DNA from: Streptomyces achromogenes
GTDB taxonomy: Bacteria; Actinomycetota; Actinomycetes; Streptomycetales; Streptomycetaceae
Assembly (NCBI RefSeq): GCF_030816715.1
Contig: NZ_JAUSYH010000001.1
Location: forward strand, 7,688,001 to 7,752,000
DNA length: 64,000 bases
Direction: 5' to 3'
Shown here: piece by piece, positions 51,630 through 59,647 of the stretch
Layout of the letters: every line of letters begins with the position of its first letter
How positions within the stretch are numbered: position 1 is the stretch's first letter
Position numbers and translations under genes: made by a program
Notes under the pieces: model-generated
Databases searched by the model: none
Seen by the model: the letters and a program-made list of their open reading frames with translations, nothing else
Told to the model about the DNA's origin: nothing

Positions 51630-51683
51630 CAACGCGTGCTCGAAACGCGTTGCAAGGTAGTGCTCTTATTACTCACTGGTCAA
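51630..51683 (-). promoter_or_regulatory. Candidate promoter and operator of the PKS operon
   Basis: On the minus strand, TTGACC (complement of 51678-51683), 18 bp and TACCTT (complement of 51654-51659) form a plausible promoter about 120 nt before PKS1. Directly downstream, CAACGCGT (51630-51637) and ACGCGTTG (51645-51652) make a perfect inverted repeat with a 7-bp spacer over the expected transcription start, a TetR-operator-like layout. A further palindrome CGTTCGAACG lies at 51684-51693. Confidence 0.55.
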
Positions 51684-51693
51684 CGTTCGAACG

Positions 51694-52401
51694 ATCGGCC
51701 GGTATTCAGCCGCAACGATTCGGTCAGTCGCACGCACGGGGCGGGGTGCCGGAATGCGGATGAACCCCTTCTGCCGCCGCCCGCGACCACCGGCCGCGGG
51801 TGTCGTCGAAGCATCAACAATCCCTGGAAATAGGCCCCTTGGAGCCGCAAGTCCGACATCGGGACGTCGGTTTCCGGCATCGTCCGCACGGCGGGTCACG
51901 ATCCGTGTGTCGGCCCCTGAGCGGCGGGGAAGGCTTCGTGGTCATGACCACTCCCGACCCCGCTCCGGCCGCGGATGTCCTGGAACAGCTCTTCGTGGGC
52001 ACCGCTCGCGGGCGGCCTGGCGGTCGGACCCGAGCGGCCGGTCGACGGAGCCCCGAGCGGCCCTTCGGTGGAACGCGGGCGGCCCCTCGGCGGAGCACGG
52101 GCGGCGGGGTGGCGGCGCCCGGACGACATCCGGGTGGCGCCGGGCCGTCCGAGTCGCGTGGGCTCGGCGGTGAGACGGGTCTTGACGTGGACCGGGCGGC
52201 TGCCAAGACTGGGCCGACTCCGCAGTCAAGCCGGTCCTCGGGAGGTCGTCGGCCGGCTTGGCTGCGTGGTCCCGGCGCGCGAGCCGGGGCGGTCCGGTGA
52301 ACGGCAGTCGGCGGACGCCCCGTCCTCCGTCCGGGTCCGTGGCACGGGTGTCCGGAGTGTTGGCCGCCGGACCGTTGTGACAATCAGCCCATAGTGCGCG
52401 T
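51694..52401. other. Intergenic stretch without a convincing gene
   Basis: About 700 bp between the PKS promoter and the serine-hydrolase gene. The first part (to about 51830) is AT-richer than its surroundings, the rest is GC-rich. Short frames exist on both strands, but none shows a domain, clear codon bias with a ribosome binding site, or a recognisable motif. A CATAGT hexamer at 52390-52395, six nt before the next ATG, may be a leaderless promoter. Confidence 0.5.
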
Positions 52402-53598
52402 ATGACGCGTACCCGTACGGCGCTGCTGTGCGCCGCCGCCCTCCTCGCCTCGACCCTGCAGACCGCGGTCGCGGCAGCCCTCCCCGAGCGCCACGACCGC
52501 GCCTGCACCACGACTCGTGACCCGCGGGGTCAGGCACGCGAGGTCCTCGACATCGTCCGCAGGGCCAAGAAGGAGCTCGACCTCGAGGCCGCCCTCGTCA
52601 AGGTCACGGTCGGCGGCCGTGAACTCGTCACGGCCGCCGTCGGCGAGTCCATGACGGACGTCCCCGCCACCCCCGCCATGCACTTCCGGACCGGCTCGGT
52701 CGGCATCGCCTTCATGGGCACCGTGCTGCTCCAGCTCGTCGAGGAGGGCCGGGCGCACCTCGACGACCCGGTCTCCCGGTGGCTGCCCCGACTGCCGCAC
52801 GGCGACAAGATCACCCTGCGCATGCTCGGCGACTCCACGTCCGGCCTGCACGACTACGTCACCGACCCGGCCTTCCTCAAGAAGCTCTACGCCGACCCCT
52901 GGCAGCACTGGACCCCCGAGGAGGTCGTCGGGTTCTCCCTCAGGCACCCCCTGTGGTACGCGCCGGGCACCAACTGGAGCTACTCGCACGCCAACTTCGT
53001 CCTCCTCGGCCGCGCCCTGGAGAAGATCTCCGGCACCCCGCTCGACCGCCTGCTGCGCCAACGCGTCTACCGGCCGCTCGGCCTGCGCAACACCCGCAGC
53101 AACGACACCGCGGTCATCCCGGAGCCCGTGCTGCACGCCTACGACGACGAGCGCGGCACCTACGAGGAGTCCACCTACTGGAACCCCTCCTGGACCACCG
53201 CGCCCGGCGCCGTCCTGACCCAGGACATCTGCGATCTCGCCCGCTCCGGACAGGCCGTCGGCTCGGGTGAGCTGCTCTCGCCGCAGTCCTTCCGCACCCA
53301 GCTGAACCCGGGCACGGTCGGCCTCGGCCACCCGACCGCCACCTGCCCGGCGACGGTCTGCCTGCCCATGACCGAGGACTTCCACTTCGGTGTCGGCGTC
53401 GTCGTCAAGAACGGCTGGGTGGTCCAGAACCCGTCCTTCTTCGGCTACGCGGCCGTGATGGCGTACGAACCGCACAAGCGGCTGTCCATCGCCGTGTCCA
53501 CGACGGTGGGCCGCAACGCGCCCGGCGGCAACAATTCCCAGACGATCACCGAGCGGATCGCGGAACTGCTGGACCCGCAGCACCCGCTCGGCACCTGA
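52402..53598 (+). CDS. Secreted serine-beta-lactamase-like protein with altered active site
   Basis: A 398-residue protein of the class C beta-lactamase/D-alanyl-D-alanine carboxypeptidase fold. A Sec signal peptide (TALLCAAALLASTLQTAVAA) directs export. Fold motifs are clear: LLQLVEEGRAHLDDPVSRWL, LGDSTSGLHDY, YAPGTNWSYSHANFVLLG, and a late FGVGVVV strand. In the usual SxxK motif the Ser is present (Ser99 in FRTGSVGIAF) but the Lys position is Ile102, and the Tyr-x-Asn motif reads YSH (Tyr194). Normal acyl-enzyme chemistry is therefore doubtful; it may be a binding protein or use another base. It stands alone. Confidence 0.88.
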   Translation: MTRTRTALLCAAALLASTLQTAVAAALPERHDRACTTTRDPRGQAREVLDIVRRAKKELDLEAALVKVTVGGRELVTAAVGESMTDVPATPAMHFRTGSVGIAFMGTVLLQLVEEGRAHLDDPVSRWLPRLPHGDKITLRMLGDSTSGLHDYVTDPAFLKKLYADPWQHWTPEEVVGFSLRHPLWYAPGTNWSYSHANFVLLGRALEKISGTPLDRLLRQRVYRPLGLRNTRSNDTAVIPEPVLHAYDDERGTYEESTYWNPSWTTAPGAVLTQDICDLARSGQAVGSGELLSPQSFRTQLNPGTVGLGHPTATCPATVCLPMTEDFHFGVGVVVKNGWVVQNPSFFGYAAVMAYEPHKRLSIAVSTTVGRNAPGGNNSQTITERIAELLDPQHPLGT

Positions 53599-53662
53599 CC
53601 ACCCGCGCTCGAACGGGCCGGAGCCCCGCCCTCCTTCGCCTGGACGGGGCCACCGGACCGTG

Positions 53663-54019
53663 TCACGAGAACGTGTGGACCAGCTGGATCTCGCCCACGA
53701 TGTGCGCGTTGAACTCGGCCAACTCCTCCGCCGGAACCCACAGCTCGAGAATCGTCCGCCCGCCGGCCCGCTGCACCGGATATCTGCGCAGGAACTCCGT
53801 GTCGACCTCGAACCGGGTGACGTGCCCGGCGCCGTCGTGCTTGACGTTCCAGTCCCGGGCGATCCTGACCGCGTAGTCCTCGTTGAGCACCGGATAGAAG
53901 ATCGGCTGCTCCGGGAGCCGGGGCGGCCAGGCGTGCCACTCGAGCTCACGCACCAGCTCCAGTTCCCGGGGGCCGGTGGGACGCCAAAGGGTCGTGGTGT
54001 CTCGGTGCTGCCTGGTCAC
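53663..54019 (-). CDS. ADP-ribosylation/crystallin J1-like small protein
   Basis: A 118-residue cytosolic protein of a family common in Streptomyces and usually annotated as ADP-ribosylation/crystallin J1. Recognisable stretches: TLWRPTGPRELELVRE, WPPRLPEQPIFYPVLNEDYA, ARDWNVKHDGAGHVTRFEVD, ILELWVPAEELAEFNAHIVG. No catalytic function is established. Start is a GTG at 54019; the ribosome binding site is unclear. The 230-bp gap behind it (54020-54249) holds no gene. Confidence 0.83.
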   Translation of the reverse strand: MTRQHRDTTTLWRPTGPRELELVRELEWHAWPPRLPEQPIFYPVLNEDYAVRIARDWNVKHDGAGHVTRFEVDTEFLRRYPVQRAGGRTILELWVPAEELAEFNAHIVGEIQLVHTFS

Positions 54020-54249
54020 GGGAATCGCTTCGCTTCCTGGTGCGGCGACCGCCGGTGCGGTCTGCTGACGCCCGACGGTATCCGCCGTCGCGCCACGCGG
54101 GCCAGCGACTTTGCCCGCGGTCGGCGCGGGACCGCCCGGCACCGACCACGCGTGCCTGCGCCCCGCCGCGCCAGGACGGCCACCTCGCGCGAGCCGAACC
54201 GCTCGAAGGAGGCGCTCCGCGGCATCGGCGGTCGCCGCCCCAGGCGCCC

Positions 54250-54900
54250 TCACGCCCCGTCGTGCCGTGTCGTGATCTCCGTGAGGTAGGCGCGCAGCAT
54301 CGTCTTCGCCTCGTCGAGCAGGAGCGCGTCCCCCTCCGGGGCGCGGCGGAACGCCTCCTGGGCGAGGGCGTCGGCGGCGAGGATCGCGGCGTGGCCCGCC
54401 CTGGCCAGTGCCTCGTCGTCGCCGGCCACGCCCAGGGCGCGCAGCACACGGCGGATCCCGTCGGCCATCCGGCCCTTGTGCTCGCGGTCGGCGGCCCGGG
54501 TCTGCTCGGTCAGCCCGCTGCCGAACCACAGGGCGCGAAAGCCGTGCTCGGTCCGGTACACCTCGGCGTACGTGTCGACCAGGACGCCCACCGGATCGTC
54601 CCACCGCTCCCGCGCCGCGGCCCGGACCAGGTCGTCCATGACGCCCTCCAGCCGGGCGAAGTACCCCGTCGCGAGAGCGTCGATGATCGCGTTCCGGTCG
54701 GGGAGGTACTGGTACAGCGACCCGACCGACACCTTCGCCTCCGCCGCGACCCGGGTCGTGGTGAGCGCCTCGACGCCCTCGTCCACCAGGATGCGCTCGG
54801 CGGCCTCCAGCATCAGCGCCAGCCGTGCCCTGCTGCGCGCCTGCCGGGGGGTGCGGCGCAGGGGAACGCCGCCGTCGGGACCCGCGGTCGCCTGGACCAA
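54250..54900 (-). CDS. TetR-family transcriptional regulator
   Basis: A 216-residue repressor. HTH at about 25-70: AERILVDEGVEALTTTRVAAEAKVSVGSLYQYLPDRNAIIDAL in two adjoining pieces, with the recognition helix VSVGSLYQYL. The C-terminal helices form the ligand pocket (YRTEHGFRALWFGSGL). The start is a rare TTG, supported by GGAGG seven nt upstream. It is divergent from the aldolase/kinase pair and an operator-like palindrome lies between them. Confidence 0.9.
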   Translation of the reverse strand: MVQATAGPDGGVPLRRTPRQARSRARLALMLEAAERILVDEGVEALTTTRVAAEAKVSVGSLYQYLPDRNAIIDALATGYFARLEGVMDDLVRAAARERWDDPVGVLVDTYAEVYRTEHGFRALWFGSGLTEQTRAADREHKGRMADGIRRVLRALGVAGDDEALARAGHAAILAADALAQEAFRRAPEGDALLLDEAKTMLRAYLTEITTRHDGA

Positions 54901-54919
54901 GGAACTGCCTCCAAATCTG

Positions 54920-54940
54920 AACGTGACTTTGTTTCACGTT
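54920..54940. promoter_or_regulatory. TetR operator between regulator and aldolase genes
   Basis: AACGTGA (54920-54926) and TCACGTT (54934-54940) are perfect inverted half-sites with a 7-bp spacer, 18 nt before the aldolase start codon. Confidence 0.7.
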
Positions 54941-54958
54941 TACGCTACCTTCGCGCCC

Positions 54959-55645
54959 ATGACCGCCTCAAGCGCGACGCCGGGCAGGGAGCGGACCGCC
55001 GTGGCGGGCGCCTGCCGGCGTCTGGGGGCCGAAGGCCTTCTCATCGGCACGGCAGGGAACGTGAGCGTACGCGTCGAGGACCGGGTCGCCATCACCGCGA
55101 CCGGCGCCGTCCTCGCCGACCTCACCCCGGACCAGGTGACCGTGGTCGACCTGGACGGCAAGGTCGTGACCGGGGACCTGCAGCCGACCTCGGAACTGGA
55201 GCTGCACCTCGGCGTCTACCGCCGCTACGGAGCCGGCGCGGTCGTCCACACCCACGCCCCGATGGCCACCGCCGTCTCCTGCGTGCTCGACGAACTGCCG
55301 TGCATCCACTACCAGTTGCTCGCGCTCGGCGGCACGGTGCGGGTCGCGCCGTACGCCACGTTCGGCACGCCCGAACTCGCCGAGTCCGTGCTCACCGCGC
55401 TCGACGGCCGCAGCGCCGCCCTGATGGCCAACCACGGCGCGCTCACCCACGCCCCGACCCTCGGCAAGGCCGTCGAGAACGCGCTGCTCCTCGAATGGGC
55501 CTGCGGCGTCTACCAGCGCGCGGCAGCCATGGGCCGGCCGCGCGTCCTCGACGAACAGCAGCAGCTCGCGGTCGTCGAGGCCGCGATTGCCCGGAACTAC
55601 GGCGCCACCCACCCCGTTCCACCCGCGCAGGAGGAAGTCCGATGA
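54959..55645 (+). CDS. Class II aldolase/adducin-family enzyme (fuculose-phosphate-aldolase-like)
   Basis: A 228-residue zinc-dependent aldolase. LLIGTAGNVSVRV is the phosphate-binding loop, TSELELHLGVYRRY carries the catalytic Glu, HTHAPMATAVS and ANHGAL hold the zinc-binding His residues. The fold is that of L-fuculose-1-phosphate and L-ribulose-5-phosphate enzymes; the particular sugar cannot be read off. It overlaps the sugar-kinase gene by 4 nt, so kinase and aldolase likely act in sequence: phosphorylation of a ketose or aldonate, then retro-aldol cleavage. The TetR protein encoded divergently should regulate it. Confidence 0.9.
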   Translation: MTASSATPGRERTAVAGACRRLGAEGLLIGTAGNVSVRVEDRVAITATGAVLADLTPDQVTVVDLDGKVVTGDLQPTSELELHLGVYRRYGAGAVVHTHAPMATAVSCVLDELPCIHYQLLALGGTVRVAPYATFGTPELAESVLTALDGRSAALMANHGALTHAPTLGKAVENALLLEWACGVYQRAAAMGRPRVLDEQQQLAVVEAAIARNYGATHPVPPAQEEVR

Positions 55646-56571
55646 AGGTCGTCACGATGGGCGTGCACGTACTCGACGTACTGGTGCGTCCGGTGCAGGA
55701 GATACCCGAGGGCCAGGGCGCGACCCTGGTGGACGACATCCGGATGACCGCCGCCGGAACCGCCGGCGGCACCGCCCTCACCCTCGCCAAACTGGGCGCC
55801 GAGGTGCGCACGGCGGGCGCCGTCGGCTCCGACCCGACCGGCGACATGCTGATCCAGCTGCTGAACAGGGGCGGCGTCGACACCGGGTTCCTGGTCCGCC
55901 GCACCGACACCGCCACCTCCGCGAGCGTCCTGCCGATCCGGCCGAACGGCGACCGTCCCTCGCTGCACCTGCTCGGCGCGAACATCACGTACGGCCCCGA
56001 CGACGTCCCGTGGGACGCCCTCGCCGAGGCGACCCATCTGCACCTCGGCGGCCCGGAGCTGATCGGCGTCGACGCGGCGGCGCGCATCCTGTCGTACGCC
56101 AGGGAACACGGCGTCGTGACCTCCGTGGACCTGCTCGCCCCCGGCGTCCTCGGCAGCTTCGAGCAGATCGAGGCGGCCCTGCCGTACATCGACCATCTGC
56201 TGCCCAACGAGGACCAGGTCCTCGGCTTCACCGGCGAGAGCGACCTGCTCACGGGCGCCCGGAAGCTGCTCGCCGCCGGCGTGGGCGTCGTCGCCGTCAC
56301 GCGCGGCGGGGACGGCGCGCTCGTGGTGACGGCGGACGGCGCGGAGCCGGTGCCCGCCTTCGAGATCGACGTCGTCGACACCACCGGATGCGGCGACGCG
56401 TTCTCGGCGGGCTACCTCAGGGGCGTCAGCCTGGGCCGCACGCCGGGCGACGCCGCCGTGCTCGGCAGCGCCGCCGCCGCACTCGTCGCCCGGGGACTCG
56501 GCAGCGACCACGGCGACTTCGACCTCGCCGCCGCCGACGAGTTCGCCGCGACGCACAAACCCCGCCGGTGA
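55642..56571 (+). CDS. PfkB-family sugar kinase
   Basis: A 309-residue carbohydrate kinase. The N-terminal substrate part has the Gly-rich AAGTAGGTALTLAKLGAEV; the C-terminal part carries the PfkB signature DTTGCGDAFSAGY with the catalytic Asp and anion hole, and VAVTRGGDGALVV. The ribosome binding site GCAGGAGG sits eight nt before ATG 55642, inside the aldolase gene. Together with the aldolase it forms a compact two-step sugar or sugar-acid degradation module; no dedicated transporter is adjacent. Confidence 0.92.
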   Translation: MKVVTMGVHVLDVLVRPVQEIPEGQGATLVDDIRMTAAGTAGGTALTLAKLGAEVRTAGAVGSDPTGDMLIQLLNRGGVDTGFLVRRTDTATSASVLPIRPNGDRPSLHLLGANITYGPDDVPWDALAEATHLHLGGPELIGVDAAARILSYAREHGVVTSVDLLAPGVLGSFEQIEAALPYIDHLLPNEDQVLGFTGESDLLTGARKLLAAGVGVVAVTRGGDGALVVTADGAEPVPAFEIDVVDTTGCGDAFSAGYLRGVSLGRTPGDAAVLGSAAAALVARGLGSDHGDFDLAAADEFAATHKPRR

Positions 56572-56679
56572 GCCGACCGCGTACGAGCACCGAGGACGCC
56601 GGAGGGGCCGCAGCGGGGTGAGGCGGTCCGGGGTGAGACGGACCGGACCAGGGCGGGACGGGTCGGACCGGGGTGGCGC

Positions 56680-56875
56680 GGTCCGGGGTGGGGCGGGCCC
56701 GGGCGGGGTCCGCGGCCTCCGGGGACAACAGGCCTGACGCCGGGGCGTGTTCACGCGGTGACGGTCGAACCGGGCGAGTCCCAAAGGGGGTTGTGCGGTC
56801 CGGGGCGGGGCCGGGCCCGGGCGGGGCCGCGGCCTTCGGGAGCAACCGGCCTGGCGCGAGGGCGCGTTCACGCGG
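56680..56875. repeat. Imperfect 79-bp direct repeat at the CHAT gene 3' end
   Basis: The stretch 56680-56758 (starting GGTCCGGGG, ending GTTCACGCGG) recurs with several mismatches at about 56797-56875; the second copy covers the stop codon and last codons of the CHAT gene. About 38 bp lie between. The whole 297-bp intergenic region between the kinase and CHAT genes holds no other gene. Confidence 0.7.
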
Positions 56876-59486
56876 CGCCGAACGCCGTGAACGCCCACCC
56901 CGTCGCCTGGTGCAGGGCGTCTCCCGGGAGCGCGGCCCGCGCGTCCCGCAGGGCCTCGGCGAGGGACAGTCCGCGGCGCAGGCCCTCGTGCAGGGCCAGC
57001 ATCAGGGGAACGACCGCCGCGTCGTTGACCGGTGCGCTGCTCGCGACCACTCCCGCCGTGCCCAGCGGCAGCAACGCCGTGACCAGGCCGAGCAGTTCGT
57101 CCGCGCCCACCGAGGCGAGCCGGGCGGTGTCGCAGCTGGAGAGGATGATCCGGTACGGGCTGCGGGCCAGTCGCTCGAAGTCGTGGACGATCAACGGGCC
57201 GTCCGCCATGCGCAGTGAGGAGAACATGGGGCTGTCGGCGCGGAACGTGCCGTGCGCGGCGATGTGCGCCAGCGCCGCCCCGTCCAACTCCGCCAGCACG
57301 CGCGGCACATGGGCGTCCCCGTGTTCCAGCACGACGGGCGTGCCGTACCGCCCGGCGACCTCCGGGACCTCCGCCCCGCAGGTGGCCAGCCCCGGCCCGC
57401 GCACGAGGACCTGCCGTCCGTCCGGGGGCGGGTCCGTCTCCCGGGCCCGCAGCCAGCCGCTCGCCGACGGCGACACGCTGACCACCCGCTCCCGTAGCGC
57501 CGGCAGCAGCGCCCACGGCACCCGGTGCAGTCGGGCAGGCGGCACCACCACGACCGGGCCCGGCCCCAGCCGCCCGGCCGCCTCACCGAGCAGCAGCTCC
57601 TCCAGCCGCCGTCCCATCGCCTCCACCACCGGCAGCCGCCCCTCCGCGCCGGGATGGGCCAGCCGGCGCAGCCCGGCCTGAACGTGCTCGGCCTCCCGCT
57701 CGGCGTCGGCCAGCAGCCCGCCCGCGAACCGGCGCACCCGCCCGCCTCCGCACAGCAGCACCTGCACCCGGCCGTCCAGCACGGCCAGTTCGACCAGCCG
57801 CCCCTCACCGAGCCGGTCCAGCAACCGCCGGGCGTCGAACCGGTCGCCGCCGAAGCGGTCGCCGCCCCAGGGCGTGACCCCGCGGATGTGCAGGGTCCGG
57901 GAGCGGATCTCCCGCTCCAGACGCCGCTGTTCGCGTTCCAGCGCGGGCACCGGCCGGCCGTCCCTGCGGGCGGCCTCCGCACGGGAGGCGATCACCCGGA
58001 AGGCGGTGAGTCCGCTCAGCAGCACCGGATCGGCCGGCGGCCGGGTCGGCGGCGTGGACAGCGCCGTGGCCCGCCAGCGCTCGCTCCACGCCAGCAGTCG
58101 CCGCGGCCCGCCCCGCTCCAGGCTGACCTGCTGGGCCAGTGAGGCCAGTTCGGCGCCCCGCGCGGTCGCGCGGGCCCGCAGTTCCGAGGCCCCCAGTGTC
58201 GTGCGGTGGTCGTCGAGGACGTCGAGGCCGCGCCGGCAGGCCTCCAGCACGCCCCGGCCGGAGCCGGTGGCCCGCGCCCACAGCGCCTGCGCCGCCCAGC
58301 CCGTCACCCGGGCCAGCGGCGGACCGCCGCGCCGGCTGCGCGCCGCGATCCGCAGATACCGCTCGGCGTCCGCGGCGCGGCCGAGGTCCAGCGCGATCCG
58401 GCCCGCGAGCAGCCAGGCCTCCGGCGCGGCGGGCGCCTGGAACGCCGCCAGCCGCTCGGCGAGCCGGGCGGCGTCCGCGACCAGGCGGCCCGACCTCCGC
58501 CCGGTGGCCGCCCGGGCCTCGATCAGCACGAGCCGCGCGTGCGCCTCCCACCAGGTGCGGCGCTGACCCGCGAAGAGCCGCTCGGCGACGGCCGCGCGGG
58601 CGATCGCCGTCCCCGGATCGTCCGCCAGCCGGGCCGCCCGCGCCGCCGTCAGCAGCAGCTCCGCCTTGCGGGTGGACTGACCGCCGATCCCGTCGAGCAC
58701 GCCGATCGCGGCGTCCGCCTCGGCCAGCGCCTCCGGGGCGAGACCGGCCGCCATCAGGACCTCGCACCGCCGGATGGCCAGCATGAACGTCGGCGTGCCG
58801 AGCTTGTCGTACCGCTCCTGCGCCTCGTCGAGGAGCCGCAGCGCGGCGGGCACGTCCCCGGAGTGGAAGGCCGCCAGCCCCCGGCTCTCCACCGCGTCCG
58901 CCTTGTCGTGTTCCTGGCCGGTGGTGTCCCACAGTGCCTCGGCCGCCGCGAAGTCCGCCTCGGCCCGCTCCACCGCCCCGAGGGCCAGGTGCACGGTGGC
59001 GCGCAGGGTGCGGGCGCGCGCCGTCCAGATGACGTCGTCCGCCTGACGCAGCACGGGTATCGCCCGGCGGACGTCCTCCAGCGCCTCGCGATGACGGCCG
59101 AGCACCCACAGCGAGTAGGCCCGCCGGTAGAGCACCCGCGCGCGCGTGTGGCCCGTGCCGCGGGCGACGCCCCGCTCGAACGCGGCCAGCCCCTGCCGGG
59201 TGCGGCCCGCGTGCACCAGCGCCACGCCGAGCGTGCCGAGGACGTCCGCCTCACGCTCGGCCGAGTCCGAGCGGGCCGCGAGGTCCCGGGCGCGGCGCAG
59301 ATGGTCGAGGGCGAGCCGGACGTCCCCCCAGTCCCGCTGCCAGATGCCGATCACCTGATGGGCGACCGAGGCGTGCAACGGCGTCGGATCGGTGTCGAGC
59401 ACCTCCTCCGCCCGCGACAACGCGTCGCCCGGGGAGGCGAAAACCATCGGCAGCAGTGCGAGCACCGAGTCGTTTCCCGCTGTCAC
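56868..59486 (-). CDS. TPR-CHAT protein (caspase-like peptidase)
   Basis: About 872 residues. The N-terminal two thirds is a helical-repeat array of TPR type (for example ALEDVRRAIPVLRQADD, DVPAALRLLDEAQERYDKLG, ALAEADAAIGVLDGIG). The C-terminal CHAT domain keeps the caspase-like dyad: His745 in AHIAAHGTFR and Cys785 in LSSCDTARL, followed by GTAGVVASSAPVND and a closing helix. CHAT peptidases are activated by partner binding and cleave specific proteins. No signal peptide. Start choice is uncertain: GTG 59486 has a TACCAT hexamer seven nt before it (possibly leaderless); GTG 59522 adds 12 residues. It is divergent from a subtilisin-sigma factor operon. Confidence 0.9.
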   Translation of the reverse strand: MTAGNDSVLALLPMVFASPGDALSRAEEVLDTDPTPLHASVAHQVIGIWQRDWGDVRLALDHLRRARDLAARSDSAEREADVLGTLGVALVHAGRTRQGLAAFERGVARGTGHTRARVLYRRAYSLWVLGRHREALEDVRRAIPVLRQADDVIWTARARTLRATVHLALGAVERAEADFAAAEALWDTTGQEHDKADAVESRGLAAFHSGDVPAALRLLDEAQERYDKLGTPTFMLAIRRCEVLMAAGLAPEALAEADAAIGVLDGIGGQSTRKAELLLTAARAARLADDPGTAIARAAVAERLFAGQRRTWWEAHARLVLIEARAATGRRSGRLVADAARLAERLAAFQAPAAPEAWLLAGRIALDLGRAADAERYLRIAARSRRGGPPLARVTGWAAQALWARATGSGRGVLEACRRGLDVLDDHRTTLGASELRARATARGAELASLAQQVSLERGGPRRLLAWSERWRATALSTPPTRPPADPVLLSGLTAFRVIASRAEAARRDGRPVPALEREQRRLEREIRSRTLHIRGVTPWGGDRFGGDRFDARRLLDRLGEGRLVELAVLDGRVQVLLCGGGRVRRFAGGLLADAEREAEHVQAGLRRLAHPGAEGRLPVVEAMGRRLEELLLGEAAGRLGPGPVVVVPPARLHRVPWALLPALRERVVSVSPSASGWLRARETDPPPDGRQVLVRGPGLATCGAEVPEVAGRYGTPVVLEHGDAHVPRVLAELDGAALAHIAAHGTFRADSPMFSSLRMADGPLIVHDFERLARSPYRIILSSCDTARLASVGADELLGLVTALLPLGTAGVVASSAPVNDAAVVPLMLALHEGLRRGLSLAEALRDARAALPGDALHQATGWAFTAFGAA

Positions 59487-59647
59487 CCCAGGGATGGTAG
59501 TGCTCGGGGCCGCACAGCACACCGGTTCGCGACGAAGGGGCGCGCGGCCGCAACCGCACCACCCTCATCCGCCGTCGCACCACCTGTATCAGACGACGGC
59601 CTCGCGGCTCACTCTGACGACCACCGGCCTGCACGGGAGGACATGCC

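Noticed and set aside
45729..51833. A 2034-codon open frame on the plus strand
   Set aside because: It is antisense to PKS1 over nearly its full length, with low-complexity His/Arg/Gly-rich translation; a by-product of high GC content.
51680..51889. Short minus-strand frames upstream of PKS1
   Set aside because: No ribosome binding site or domain and overlapping the candidate promoter region.
51800..52300. A 166-codon plus-strand frame before the serine hydrolase gene
   Set aside because: Arg/Gly-rich shadow-like composition with competing frames on the other strand; no motif seen.
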